Assembly (NCBI GenBank): GCA_015501595.1 | Contig: JADNRX010000261.1 | Location: forward strand, 1-64,000 | Length of the DNA: 64,000 bases | Direction: 5' to 3' | Source of the DNA: Hymenopellis radicata | Lineage: Eukaryota > Basidiomycota > Agaricomycetes > Agaricales > Physalacriaceae | Shown: positions 21,340 to 32,720 of the stretch, piece by piece | Numbering within the stretch: position 1 is the stretch's first letter | How the letters are laid out: each line of letters opens with the position of its first letter | Notes under the pieces: model-generated | Told to the model about the DNA's origin: nothing | What the model saw: the letters and a program-made list of their open reading frames with translations, nothing else | The model's database searches: none | Translations under genes and position numbers: made by a program

Positions 21340-23688
21340 GGGCACCACAAAAGTGCCGTGGCAGGGGACGTGAGGGGACGTGCTACCGTGCACGCTACCG
21401 TGGCCGTTACCGTGGCCGCAGCCGCGACCGTCCAAGAGTGCCGTGCATGGACCCTGACTTTCGTAGATCACCGTGCTAAACAGCGTTACGTGCACCTTGT
21501 CACACCGTGGCTTGCAGTGTGACCATGCCTTGTCACACGGTGACTGGCAAGCGTAACACGGATCGCGTCTTGACTCTCATCCACCACCATCTATCACGAC
21601 GCGTCTCTTTATCAAATAAATGTATCTAGTTTTCTTCTGATACCAACCTTCGGTGTATCTGGTACCGCCTTCGCCCCAAATTCGAAATCTTCAATGCAAT
21701 TTCCCCCTCAATTGTTCTGATTCACGAGTTCCACCTTGGTTCTTCTTTGACGTCGGCGACGAGCGTCCTCTGCCTGTAGGATCGTTCTATGTTGAATATT
21801 TCGGTGCGTTTCTCAGCCCTCAATGCAGAAAGTTATTCATATACCGTATCAGGGCAAATTTGGACGCGTTCTTGTGCGCCAGTCCGTAGCATGGAATTCG
21901 GAGGTAGCGCAATCAGGCGCTATCGCGGAAACAGACCCGCCATGGTGTGCTTATGTCCAGGAAACACGTCTCCGTCATTCACGTCTCGACGTACGTCCAC
22001 ATTTAGATTACGCCTCCGAAACCACTGGCATGCACTATCGTTCGGGGCTTCTTGCGCGCGCGTCCTTGACATCGCTCTTTAAATACCTACATGGTTGCTA
22101 GTACACTGCAGAGTCTATCTCCCTTCTCCCTCCGAGTTCGCTCTCTCTCGCAGCAATGTCCGTTTCGGCAGGACCATCGTCCCACCACATGCCTCCCAAG
22201 GACGGTCTTCCCCGTGAACAATACGCAGACATATACCTGCACCACATGCGGTTCTTCCTCTCCTCTCTTATCGCTCTCATCTCTCTCTGTCAGTTGATCT
22301 CGTTCTTGCTGGGCCGAGTAACGAAGTAACCTACTGGCGGAGGGTTCAAGGGGATTCGCGTCGCCGCAGTGAGCGCCTATCGTGCACTGTCGTTCCGCAC
22401 TACGGTCGGTGTGGGTTCGTATTCGCTGAATGTTGCGGAGGTGGCGTCTGCGATGATGCATATCGCCGTGCTGTTCCTTTGGGAGTTGGTGCATAGTAAG
22501 TGTTCGGTGCTCTTTAATCCACTTGGGGCTGATAAGTGTATAACAACGGACACGCTGGAGAATAGATTGAGCGCAGGATATATGTTCAATCGTGCGGGTA
22601 CCTTTGCTGTTAGCCAGTTCCCGCTCATCGCCGTGTTGGGGACGAAGAATAGTATTCTTGCCACTTGGATGTATGTTTTCAGGTTCAGTCTTTTCTCTCG
22701 ATTGGACTGATGCGCATTCCTCATAGATATAATCGGTCTAAGTTACGACAAGGCCGCTTTACTACTCCCATGTTGAAGTCGCATAGGCTTAATCTCGATT
22801 TTGTCGCTGAGCTCCATCCGCTGTCTGTGCGCACGGGTATGCTTCGTGAATATTGGAGTATTCAAGGGGTGATTTAAGCGCTCGGTGCCCCAGCCTCACT
22901 TGAATCCAAGACGACGAGGTTGTTCCCATAAGTGTTCGTGATTGTGAAACAATCTAACCCGCTGAGAGTACTAGTCGAGTGCTTATGTCTGAAGCGAGGC
23001 GCAGCTCGTCTACTATGTACTGGTGAATGCGCTCCATGGTCGCCTCGGGGTCGATGCCTTCAATCAGCGCAAGTAGCAGAACACACACAGTGAGAAAGGT
23101 GTAAGCTGAATTTTTGTTAGGCAGTTGAGAGTACCAGACAGTGGCAAACATCTCTCTAAATACATGTTCATCAGTGTAGTACCAATCCCCAATCAGCGAG
23201 TAGATTGAGAAAGATACGGGAGTCAGACGGTAACACACGCGGTAACGCCAATGTAACACGTTATCACGCACCTGTCACGCTACCGTGCAGTGCCGTGAGC
23301 AGCCAAGAGTGCCGTGCAACCGTGCCCGAGCCACAGCCGCTACCGTGGTGACCGTGACTGTACCGTGGCCACTACCGTGGTGACAACCGTGGCCGCTACC
23401 GTGAGTACCGTGCTACCGTGGCGGCTGCAGGGTCTACCGTGCGCACGGCACTTTTGGCTAGGAGGACTTCGACGGTATTTGGTGATTTTTGGGCTTCATC
23501 AGGGTTCTTTTCATCGACTACAAGTACATTGACTCAAGCTATTTACAGGACATGACTTGTCTGCCTAGAAGGTAGGTACTCTAGGCGACTGGGAGGACAA
23601 ATCAATTTGGGCTGTGGCTGTGCTACCGTGCAGCCGTGAGCCGCTACCGTGCATGCACGGTCGCGGCCACGGTAAAATCGCGGGGCCC
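21340..23688. mobile_element. 2.35-kb DNA transposon with 9-bp target duplication, carrying gene fragments
   Basis: TAGGCCCGG at 21331-21339 is repeated at 23689-23697, and the related copy at 47.9-49.2 kb has it once (TAGGCCTGG). This defines a 2349-bp insertion. The ends start GGGCACC and end GGGGCCC on the + strand, so terminal inverted repeats are short and imperfect. Both subterminal zones are packed with ACCGTG motifs in both orientations, and AAAAGTGCCGTG occurs inverted near each side. A 9-bp duplication is typical of Mutator-like elements. No transposase is seen, so it is probably non-autonomous. It encloses a ferric-reductase gene fragment (22156-22870), as in Pack-MULEs. A minus ORF at 22954-23271 (105 codons) is unassigned. 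Confidence 0.7.
22156..22870 (+). pseudogene. captured N-terminal fragment of a ferric reductase (FRE family)
   Basis: Reading with introns gives, in order, an N-terminal part with a membrane helix (FFLSSLIALISLCQLISFLL), a segment SAYRALSFRT, a second helix (AMMHIAVLFLWELVH), then YMFNRAGTFAVSQFPLIAVL and TKNSILATW, and after a further intron IGLSYDKA. The order RAGT, QFPLI, TKN, GLSY is that of the ferric reductase-like transmembrane domain. The heme-binding His region is incomplete, the FAD- and NADPH-binding domains are absent, and at least one exon join brings a stop. It lies wholly within the transposon at 21340-23688. I infer capture of genomic sequence. It is unlikely to encode an active reductase. 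Confidence 0.65.
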
Positions 23689-24000
23689 TAGGCCCGGTGT
23701 TTACGCTGAGCGGCTGGAAAGCTCGGTAACATTACACTCTCGCTCTTACTACACTCCTTGGGATTTACTTACTTTATCATTACGCCTTACTTACATGGTC
23801 TACGTACGATACGTATGCGCATGTCTCTAGCGCCGGAGCGCGACCCATAAGTACTATATAGTTATAATAGCGCCCTCTGAAGGCGGCGAGTGTACTACTT
23901 TCTCGTAATGTTACACAAAACTTTTCGCGACCAAGTCTCGTCGTACAGCGACTCTGAGCATAAACAACTGAGGAAATCGTGCTAATAAGCGATGTGATAA

Positions 24001-24980
24001 CTAAAGTTGGAGTTGATACGTACCGTAGGTGCGTCGAGGCGGGGAGCCTAGCAATAACCGATCGAACCGTCTCCGGTAGGCGCCTGTAGCCCAGACAGCA
24101 TATCTTCCTTGTGTTTCTTTGGCGACGCAGCGGTCAGCACTACTTATGTTCTTTGCCGCCATCTTCCGACTCTCCAAATCGATGACCTCTTGGAAATGAT
24201 TGGGACTATGACTATCCACGCTCGTCAAAATGTCGTGTAGCAAATTGACGTGGACCGGAATCCACGTCCTGCATTCGCGATGGGCGGCGAGACGAACGAC
24301 TGCTGTCAGGCAACATGACCACGCCTGTGCCTCTCGTATCTTCTTCATCTTCCGACTCCTCAGACGGTAGTTTCCTAACTTCAGGGAGCTTGCCATCCCC
24401 CAGTGCAACATGCGTGTCGGTGGAGGAAGGTGTTTGCCAATTGAAGACGCGTCTGTCATTCACTGGTGAGGCTGCAGGAGCAGTGGAAATTTGAGCGCCG
24501 ACAGGTTGATTCGGAACACCGTCGGAGGTTCTTCGTCGACAGACGTGGCGACAGTGGGTCGACGCTGAGGTAAAGGAGGGGCGGCGGCATTTAGGGATAG
24601 CGGTGGTGCTGGGCTTCTCGGCCGATGCCGAGGCGGTGGTCTGGCTGGTGGGATACGACGCGATTTCGTGGGAGGCGCGGATCTCGCTGCCCGGGGACGA
24701 TCGGCTGGATGTGCTGGACCTGAGTCGATGAGAGAGTCGTCATTACGACGTGAAGCATGTTCAAATGTCGAATCATTTACTGTTCCTTTCGGATGGACTT
24801 CCACTCCAACGGACGGTGCGTTCTCATACCACTCGCAAACTGAGCCGCGATATCGCCGTTGTCGCCAATTAGTCGTTCTTTTCATGCGTTCGGGCCCGCT
24901 GCTTATCCTCGAGCCAGCCAAAGATGCGGGTGAGAAGCGGGAGCCTCTTGGGGTCGTCTTTGAACCGTATTTCAACTGCT
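24001..24980 (-). pseudogene. decayed copy of the coiled-coil gene's N-terminal part
   Basis: Starting near 24980 on the minus strand, the sequence encodes RFKDDPKRLPLL and IFGWLEDKQ, then matches LIGDN-DIAAQF further on. This is the N-terminal exon of the gene at 57741-59559. Relative to that gene there is an internal deletion after DKQ, a Trp codon changed to TGA, and a TAA soon after. The rest (24001-24459) is open in one frame for 152 codons but does not match the coiled coil; its last bases join the segmental duplication. The 3' flank at 24990-25260 also resembles 59580-60040, so the duplication was larger than the gene. Confidence 0.6.
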
Positions 24981-26668
24981 GACACGTTTAGAAGCGAGAA
25001 ACTTGAATGAAACGAAAATGCCTCTCACTGGGACCCAGAGACATGTTTGCTGGCGGCGCGGCGACTTCCAAGGCGGGCGTAAGTACTGGCTGCTGAGTCA
25101 ATGGCATGTTGGGAAGCCTGGGAGGCGCGACGTACGAAAGGAACAGCCGTTGCTGGTTTGGGAAGAACCTGACAATAGAAGGCGGCAGACACACAATTAG
25201 CATATGAGTTCGCATGCCCAGTCAATAGAAGAACCACATCCAATTAAAACCCATCACTCCAAGAAGCTGACCATGCATTTTCTCGTTACGGCCTACTTCA
25301 CATGTACAGTTGAATGTCAGAACGAGACAGTCCAATCAAGCTCCGCCCCAGGCGACTTCCGAATCTCGATATAGCCGCGCGTGAAGCGATATTCCTTTTC
25401 ACTGTTGAACATCAGTGTACGTCGAAAGATCCGAGACAGGCTTACTGTTTACGACACTATTCTCCAGAGAACTGACACTCATTTCAGTTCCTCCCCCGTC
25501 CGACTCCCTGACATCGCCAATTATTGACCTAGATTCCCGCCCTGAGCAGAGCGGGATCGGGGAACGCGTCGTGTTCGAATAGGCGGAGGAGCGTATGGGC
25601 GCAGAAACCGGGTTCCAACAGAGCCTTCATCTAACGGCTTAAGCTCCCCGCCATCACCACCACGACGACAGTGGTTGTGATATCTGCGCACCTGTGTGGT
25701 TTCTTGGAATCATTAGACGGCGGCGAGTCCTGGTAAAGAGAACCTACGTGTGAAATGCGGCAGTCATGGATGCAAGCAGAATTCCCATGGAGTGAAACGC
25801 GGTGGTAAGCGTAGCAGCATACAACATTTCTAAATAATAAGGGGGGGCATTATCGCCTGAATCTATATTTCACCATCAATAATCTCATCGACAAGGAAAG
25901 CACTCACGATTGTACCTCTTGGGAGGCCATGGATTGTCCTCCGACATAACGTGTCGATAACGCCGACGCTGATAAGTTCGGACGAAGTAGCGGTCTAATC
26001 ACAAAACTGACGGTGTAGAGCGCGTTCATAATTTGCTAGTGTATCACCGTCTTTCGGTATTTTCTTCAAGCTTGGTCGAGTGCGACGCGACGGAGGACGC
26101 GATCTGGAGGAACGCGTTTCTTCTAGCCTTCAATGACTTGCCGTTTCACGGAGTCGCCGCCATCAGCAGAAATTGGGCGGCTGGATAGGTGTCAGTTGAG
26201 AAAAGTGGGTGCACAAGATTGATTTGGCCTGCAGGCTAACTTACTTCTTGGTCTAATTCTGGAAAGCATACTAGGTAACAATTTAGGAAGAAGAGAAAAG
26301 CGGAATGGGAGCGCACTTTGGTAAAACGCAGCGACTAGACCTGCAATGCCAGCGACGCGTTTCGAGATGGTGGAAGGAAAGCAAGTTTAAGGAGCGTGAC
26401 GTTGTTACGTTGAAACCTTCCTTTTCTGGACCGCCATGGTCTCCTCATCATACTCACATCGCGAGAAACCAATGCCATAAGGGAGCCAGAATCTACGACG
26501 AATGCTTGGAGATGAGTAGAAGAAGTACGTGCAGCGGCGCGGCTTGGAAGCGAGTCCTTGCTTGTCCTTCCAAGTTTCAACTTGGTAATCTTTCATCACA
26601 GCTCTCGACTATCAACCCTCGACCCACCTGGCACATCTCGTACAGTTGCGCTTAGGCTCCCGATAGCG
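24981..26668. other. intergenic, no confident gene
   Basis: The first 280 bases resemble the flank of the coiled-coil gene (59600-60040). After that I see only short overlapping ORFs, of which 26305-26655 (+) is the longest at 116 codons, with no recognisable motif. Confidence 0.5.
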
Positions 26669-27192
26669 ATGAGTCTATGCGATGACTATGAGCTCCCCAT
26701 TGATCTTACACCGTTGTTGGCAGATTCCTCTCCTGGTCTAGATGTTGTTCGATGTGGCGCCGCCGATTCTACCTATACTGTGGCGTCCAGATTTGGATGG
26801 CTACATCCCCAATGTTTTGAGCTCGAGCTCGAGGCGCATTGCCTAACGGAAATCCAGGCGCGCTATTGCTACGCTATAGATCTGAGAACCGGCGCCCATC
26901 CCAGTCTGAACCTATTGGCTAGAGGCGGGCAGTGGCGCCACGGAAAAAAGACGGCAGTCGATATAGAGTCTTTCTCATGTGGACTTTGCTTTTATGAGGA
27001 CCGAAACTTTCCAAAGTAGGACTCATCGTTAACTCTGTTCCCTAAACCTTTCACATCCAGGGGACCTGTCACGTCTGACAGTCGCTTGCTGGAATTTGGA
27101 GCTGTTCCGGGGACGTAACGCCTATGCCGTGGAGGGAACGTACCACTGCTGTTTCGCTCTTGCCTACATGAACGTGGCGCCCGATGAATCGT
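26669..27192 (+). CDS. possible small hypothetical gene, structure uncertain
   Basis: An ATG at 26669 opens 116 codons (MSLCDDYELPIDLTPLLADS at the start) with protein-like composition. After an intron-like gap around 27019-27061, a second stretch in another phase reads LTVACWNLELFRGRNAYAVE and ends at a clean donor, TC followed by GTAAGTGC at about 27190. The two parts do not join in frame with the obvious splice sites. A later frame ending LRLFDM and TAG at about 27413 might be a third exon. It may be a gene with an exon I misjudge, or a relic. No family is recognised. Confidence 0.3.
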
Positions 27193-27419
27193 AAGTGCAA
27201 GAACACGGCGCCAGCGGTGGGAACGACATAATGCAGGAGCTAGTGGCGATGTGGCAAGCGTCAAATATCGCACTGGGAGCTGCATGCTTGTCAAGACTCA
27301 TCTATACGAGTCTCGTCTTAAGCTGGACCGCGGAGGTCGCCACCCGATTGGCGAGGTCCTTTCGAGTTCTGGCAAGGGCGAGCGCGTCTCGAAGCTCAGA
27401 CTATTCGACATGTAGTCTT

Positions 27420-28388
27420 CGAGTAGCCTCTATTCCCGCGGAAAACAGACTCGGGCATCGTTCCCTTTCATGATTATTTCTCTAGCCAAGCGAATAATTG
27501 AGCTTTCGCGGTCACTGTCATTTTAGGCACACGTCAACAAGTCTGTTAGCATTTAGTACTGTCGCGAGTGTTGGACCTTGTAGATCCTCGGTAGCGGCCA
27601 TCTATCCAGTAGTGTCGTGTCTACAGCAGTTTACGTTGATATTACGGTGCAATCAGCACAGCACGGAGTTGTTTGCCTCCGCGATAAAGATGCTTACCAA
27701 ATCGAGAACACGGGTTTAGTCGATCCGTTTAGGGTGCCCCTTGTTTCTTGATTTGTTGGTTACTTGGCCGGCGCGACGCTGTATAGACGGCAGCCCGCTT
27801 GTCTGCACACAAAAACGACGAGGACGACACTAGAAGCATTCGGGGACACCGTCTACATAGCGCCAACACCACCATTCTTTTCAGCGATCGGTTTGCGAAA
27901 CAGCCGACCTCCTAGCGACATTCTTTCCTTCCTTTTGCAGGCCATCGTCCCATTTCCTGGCGCAGGATCCCCAATTCACGCCTTGCCATCTCGTCGCAGC
28001 TGGCACTGGAATAGGACAGACGCCGCTCCCACGATCTGCGGCCGATTTACATTGCCGGTATGTTTTCCGTTTTTATCAGGCGGAGGGGCACTGAATACCT
28101 CTATTAGGTTTCCCCGATATCATCCCACCGTAGGGGAGCAATCACGCTTGGAAATAGGCCAGTCGGCTCTCGTACGATCTTTAAACAAGCTTCGTATGTT
28201 TTCCGTTCTTGGTTACGGAGACATGGACCTAAGCGTTTTATGGTTGTCAGTCTTTCCGGACAATATTCTACTGCAGAAGGGATCCTCCACCTCGCGTTAC
28301 TAGTACGTGCATAGTCGCAATATTAAGCCAAACCTAACATATCGCAGTCACGATACATCTCACGCTACCTGCATTTCACGCCCTTCAC
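27420..28388. other. intergenic; one unsupported long ORF
   Basis: The ORF at 27764-28303 (+, 179 codons) begins with an alternative codon and shows no motif; I do not count it as a gene. The last 80 bases are pyrimidine-rich, as expected for the leader of the next gene. Confidence 0.5.
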
Positions 28389-29138
28389 ATGTCCTTTGAT
28401 TCCATATCTTCCTCCTCCGAATCCTCAGCATCTGCTCCAACCCTGGCTGTCGAAATTCCCGTCCTCTACCCTCCCGAGTCCGAACAATCCTCCGTTAATT
28501 CCTCCCTCAGCTCTTCTCCAACTAATGACAAGCTCGTCGAGAAACCTAATGGCCGCCGGGGAATACTAGAGCTCCGGACCGTAGTCGCATCCACCAGTTC
28601 CCTCCCCTCCCAGAACGTTAAATTTGCACCTCTGCCTGCCATCGCGCCCCGCAGACGCCGATCAACGACGCCGCTTGGCGTGGCTGCGCGCGGCGCCATG
28701 ATGCGCCGACGGCGAGGGATGCTGGACCCCCAAGACGCGGAAAATATTAACGAGCAGGAAGCGGAAAACCGGCGTCGGGCAGCAGCCGCCCACCGGCAGG
28801 AACTCGACGATCCCTTCCTTACGCTTGGGAAAATGGTCAAGGGCGCGTGGAAGAAGATGAACGCTCGTCAGGAAAAGCCGCTCCCGCCACCCAAAGTCGT
28901 TACAGGCGTGACGAGCACCGTGCCCGATGTACAGGAGGCGGAGATATTTATCCGCCATGGGCGCCAGAGCTCTAACGGCCAGGGCGGCGTGTGGGAAGAG
29001 GAGATCGTTCCGAGGAATGTGGGCCAGACCGACACGTTCCGCGAGACGGACACGATTCGGGATACGGGGGAGACGGAGACGATTCGTGATGATGAGCCGC
29101 AAGACCAACAACAACAAAAGCCCGCACGGCAGTCGTGA
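28389..29138 (+). CDS. conserved basidiomycete protein of unknown function
   Basis: An intact single-exon frame of 249 codons. It starts with a Ser-rich low-complexity tail (MSFDSISSSSESSASAPT). The central block VKFAPLPAIAPRRRRSTTPL, followed by GVAARGAMMRRRRG, is a pattern I know from many agaricomycete hypothetical proteins (KFAPLP, arginine run, LGVAAR). Then come a charged helix, a segment DPFLTLGKMVKGAWKKMNA and a C-terminus with repeated ETDTIRD/ETETIRD units and a Gln run. No signal peptide or membrane helix is seen. It is probably largely disordered, perhaps nucleic-acid binding from its basic patches; that is inference only. Confidence 0.7.
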   Translation: MSFDSISSSSESSASAPTLAVEIPVLYPPESEQSSVNSSLSSSPTNDKLVEKPNGRRGILELRTVVASTSSLPSQNVKFAPLPAIAPRRRRSTTPLGVAARGAMMRRRRGMLDPQDAENINEQEAENRRRAAAAHRQELDDPFLTLGKMVKGAWKKMNARQEKPLPPPKVVTGVTSTVPDVQEAEIFIRHGRQSSNGQGGVWEEEIVPRNVGQTDTFRETDTIRDTGETETIRDDEPQDQQQQKPARQS

Positions 29139-32100
29139 CGCGCTGCGCGGTATTCCTCTTACATGAACCTATCCTGGATATCCTTACCTTACTATATTAT
29201 TTGCTATCTCTCAAACACTTACTTACTTATTGGCTATGTGAATATCGGGCGCTACCTATTATCTTTATTTGTTCCTTTGGAATTTTGTTACCTATAATCT
29301 GCATGAATTAGTCATTTCGGGGAACAAAAGAGTTTGTTTTCTCCTCGAGTGTGTCTTGTTGGCTTGTACTGTTTGCGTGTAAGCCTGGGCTTTTGTTAAC
29401 CTTCTGCAGTCGTCCTTGGGAGGTGTAAGTGATAACGACTTCGGATCAGAACAAGAAGAAATAAGTTTGACATTCGATGGATGGTTCATAGTACGATGTC
29501 ATTATAACGTGGTACTTTACTATGCCAGCAACGAAGACTTCCTAGGCTAATCTGACCTAAATGGCAATCTGTGGCGCACAAAATCCTTGTTGAATCTATG
29601 TGCACGGCTTATAACACAGTAGTATCTGCGGTTCGTCACTGTCGAAGGGTGCGAGTTTAACTTCGATATGCGATATTGTAACGGCCGAGCGTGAGCCAAC
29701 ATCACTTCAATTGTGGCGCACTTATTATTCCGCTATTAGCAAATGAGCAGAGCGATGAAGAACCAACAGACTTCCTGTGAGAATTCGTGCTCCTCGCCAT
29801 GTCCTTCATGGTTGGCTTGGCGCAGCTTTGACATCCATGCGTAGAAACAAGAAGAGGACATACTACTATTACCCCTTTAGGAACTGTGGTATGGTCTATG
29901 CATCAAATCCGTGGGCTGCCCTCGTTCTTCTCTTGATGTTGAATGAACCCACGATGAATCAGTCCTGTACAAAGGCGGTATATGTCCCGAATCCAAAACA
30001 GTCGCAGGATCGAGATTGAAGCGCCAAGGCTCCGTTCTTCCTCCTCACAGACCGTTCACGCCTACATAGTTGACCGAAACGGACTAGATTGATCTGCGAA
30101 CACGAGTCCTACTTTTGCAAGCGCTGTCCTTCTCTATCCGATATAAACGGACTCCCATCCGAACGCGTCGTTGGTCTCACCGAGGCGAATAGGTAACAGC
30201 CACCGAGAACACAAAGGACGATCCTACTCGAACTTCATCTAATGGAAAGCGGTGCCTTGCAAGCGACAGCTGCGTCATCGCCTCCATCCAGCTTGACAAT
30301 GTTAATCCTCCGCACATTCAATAACGGCACTTCTCGTCCGGTTGCATAGGCCTAGCGGGTGGAGAGGCTCCGCGTCGTTAGGACTCGGGCATTCCCAGAG
30401 TGCGAATCATCAAGCCGCATCTGTACATGGTTGCACGTTCTGATTAGACGGCACGCAGAAATGCTCGGGCCCATACCTCAGGTGTATGGACACCTTTCTA
30501 TGTAAGCGCTGGAGAGGGGTATGACTTCCGCGTCCCGATATTCACGCGTTCGGCTCTGGGACGCAATAGAGAAGCCTCATCAAGTTGGGGCTTTCGTCGA
30601 CAAAGATGCTCGTTGCTCCGGCAAGAGGAAGCCCGTGACATACAATTCAGACATACGCTGAAAGGAGGTTTGAGGTGCGATGTTTTGCTCAATGTCGGCA
30701 CAGGAGCGGGGGAGTGGATATAGAGAAAAGTCCGAACGGAACGCGTGAACGTGGCATGAGTTGGAGTATGGATATCTCGTGGAATGGGACCAATGGGTTT
30801 TGTACGTCAGAATGTCGACCGAGGTCGTATGCCCAATGAGTGAGAGACGGTTAGGCAACCGTTGAATATCAGCTCAAAGAGTGTAAACCTTCCAGTATTC
30901 AGATTGATATTCGAAACCCAGAAAGGAAAGCTGTCCAATCTTTATCCAATTCCACAGACCTATATGTGGCGCACGTTATTCTAGGATGTCTAGATACCAA
31001 TTAGAGCTTCAAGCAAATACAGATATCACAAGCCTTGTATAGCTGGGTGCAATAAGCGTCGGGTGCAGTGGACAACCTCCATATGTTTTCGTGCCATGTT
31101 TAGAAGTGAGTATTCATGATATGGTGGAATGACAAGCATCCGTCAGACCGGGGAAACGCCCATGGAGGTGGCGCCTCGCAGTATTGGTATACAGAAATAA
31201 CGCACTGGATGGATACTGTAACCGCGTTCGAGGAGCTTCGAGAGTCAAAGAGGTCAAGGTGACCAAGAAGCTATGTACGTACTACGTTCAAGGTCAAGGT
31301 TGCACATGACCATATCGAGAACGTCTCGTGGGTGTGCTTCAGTACAGGATAGTGCATATCTTCCCAAGATCTTCGCCGGAAATGAAGTCCGGCGGTCTGA
31401 TATGCGTGTTGGAACGTACTTCCTCTTGCTGGCAGTTGGTTACCAAGGCCATAGCGTCGTTCAAGCTACCTTTCACAAGGTGCTGGGCTTCCTAGGAAGC
31501 TGGAGCAGATTTCTTCTGACGGTTGAGGCCGAGAAACGACGAACTTTTAGTTATGTCGGTCAGCTGCGACATATCCGTTTCATTAGTCGGCGTAATAGAA
31601 TGCGCGGGGCTATGGCGGTTGCCGCCGGTGTTTAATAGGCTGTCAGTGCCTTGGCACCGTAATACGCAATAGAAGCGCGGTCGATGAGAGCACAAGCCAG
31701 AAGGAGAGGAAGACTGCCGTCATGCCGGGTTCCATTTGATCGTGTTTTGTTGAGAGGTTACCACGTTACTTAAATTGGTACCACCAACACGGCGCGCGAA
31801 GTACTTGCTGGGCATCAAGGGTAAGCCTTCAGACCAGCAAAAGGAATAGAAGTGCTCCCGACATGGGAAAAATCTCCCGTTTGGCGGTTGGGCGAGTCGA
31901 ATCACCACATGCACCCATCAATCTCCAAAAAGCCTCATGTTTGGCAGAGACTTTGCCCAATGTCAAACATACGCATCTGTCCCCTCACCCAGACCGTATA
32001 TGCCCGCCGTATATGCCCGCCGTGTACCCGGCCCACCGTGTATGCCCAGAGTTGAGCAATTGGTTAATCCGGCTTCGGAGTTAGCTACTTATCGGGAGCG

Positions 32101-32720
32101 CCGCATTTAGTTGCATCCTTCCTTGTTCATTCGAAAGGTAACTTCCTTTTTTAAACATTACAAAGCCCAATGACTGAGCAATATTCACACAGTGTGGCGC
32201 GTGCGATATTGCCAACCTCCGAGTGTATTCGAGAGGTTCGCGACCCGTTATCGCACCCCAAAATGGCTTCCTCGATATTCGTAATGGGTTCGGATTGATA
32301 CTGATTACTTCCAGAATCTCTCCGATCACGCAACGCGGCCTCTGTTGAGACCTGCTATCCGTGTGCCTCGTCCTGTCTCGCGAAGGGAGCGATACCCATT
32401 CTCCCCAAATCGTGTCATTTGACCGAGCTTCATCTTCCTTGCCCATTGCGCGCGCGCGACCGGATCGTGGGACAGTAATGAATCTAGGCCAACATCTTCA
32501 AGATATGCCACATTCGGTACGATCGCGCGGACGCGACTCCCCTTTGCACGCACCCCGGTCAGATCGTGTCAATCGCCTACCATGATCACTCAAATTCACT
32601 CTCGAGAATGGGTATATATATGTTCATTCTCCGCCGCGTTGGTGCAAGCCATCTAATCCTGCTTTTTTCCCTTAGGAGCTCGTCTGGCAAGCCTTTGCGA
32701 AGACTTTGCATATTTCACTC
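29139..32720. other. 3.6-kb region without a supported gene
   Basis: ORFs are short and overlap on both strands. A minus-strand stretch at 31492-31695 reads like a Ser/Thr-rich protein end (TNETDMSQLTDITKSSSFLG), and hydrophobic frames lie just upstream of it at 31700-31870. It may be the tail of a decayed membrane-protein gene. TATGCCCGCCGTATATGCCC-type repeats lie at 31997-32047. Confidence 0.4.

Larger units (their letters stand above)
20090..24052. repeat. segmental duplication, copy 1 (interrupted by a transposon)
   Basis: 20090-21339 and 23698-24052 match, in inverted orientation, the continuous block 47860-49215. Protein fragments in copy 1 include a frame with VDFDLEPASSFFTEAQWDF at 20214-20426. 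The matching frame in copy 2 is VDFNLEPESSVFTEVQWDF. Another shared frame contains HVGTSRLFRDVVRLPF. Both copies carry stops and frame breaks, so they hold decayed parts of an unrecognised gene. Copy 1 is split by the 2.35-kb element at 21340-23688; copy 2 represents the empty site. Confidence 0.8.

Noticed and set aside
27764..28303. A 179-codon plus-strand ORF
   Set aside because: No ATG at the start, no motif, no splice context and no sign of codon selection by eye.
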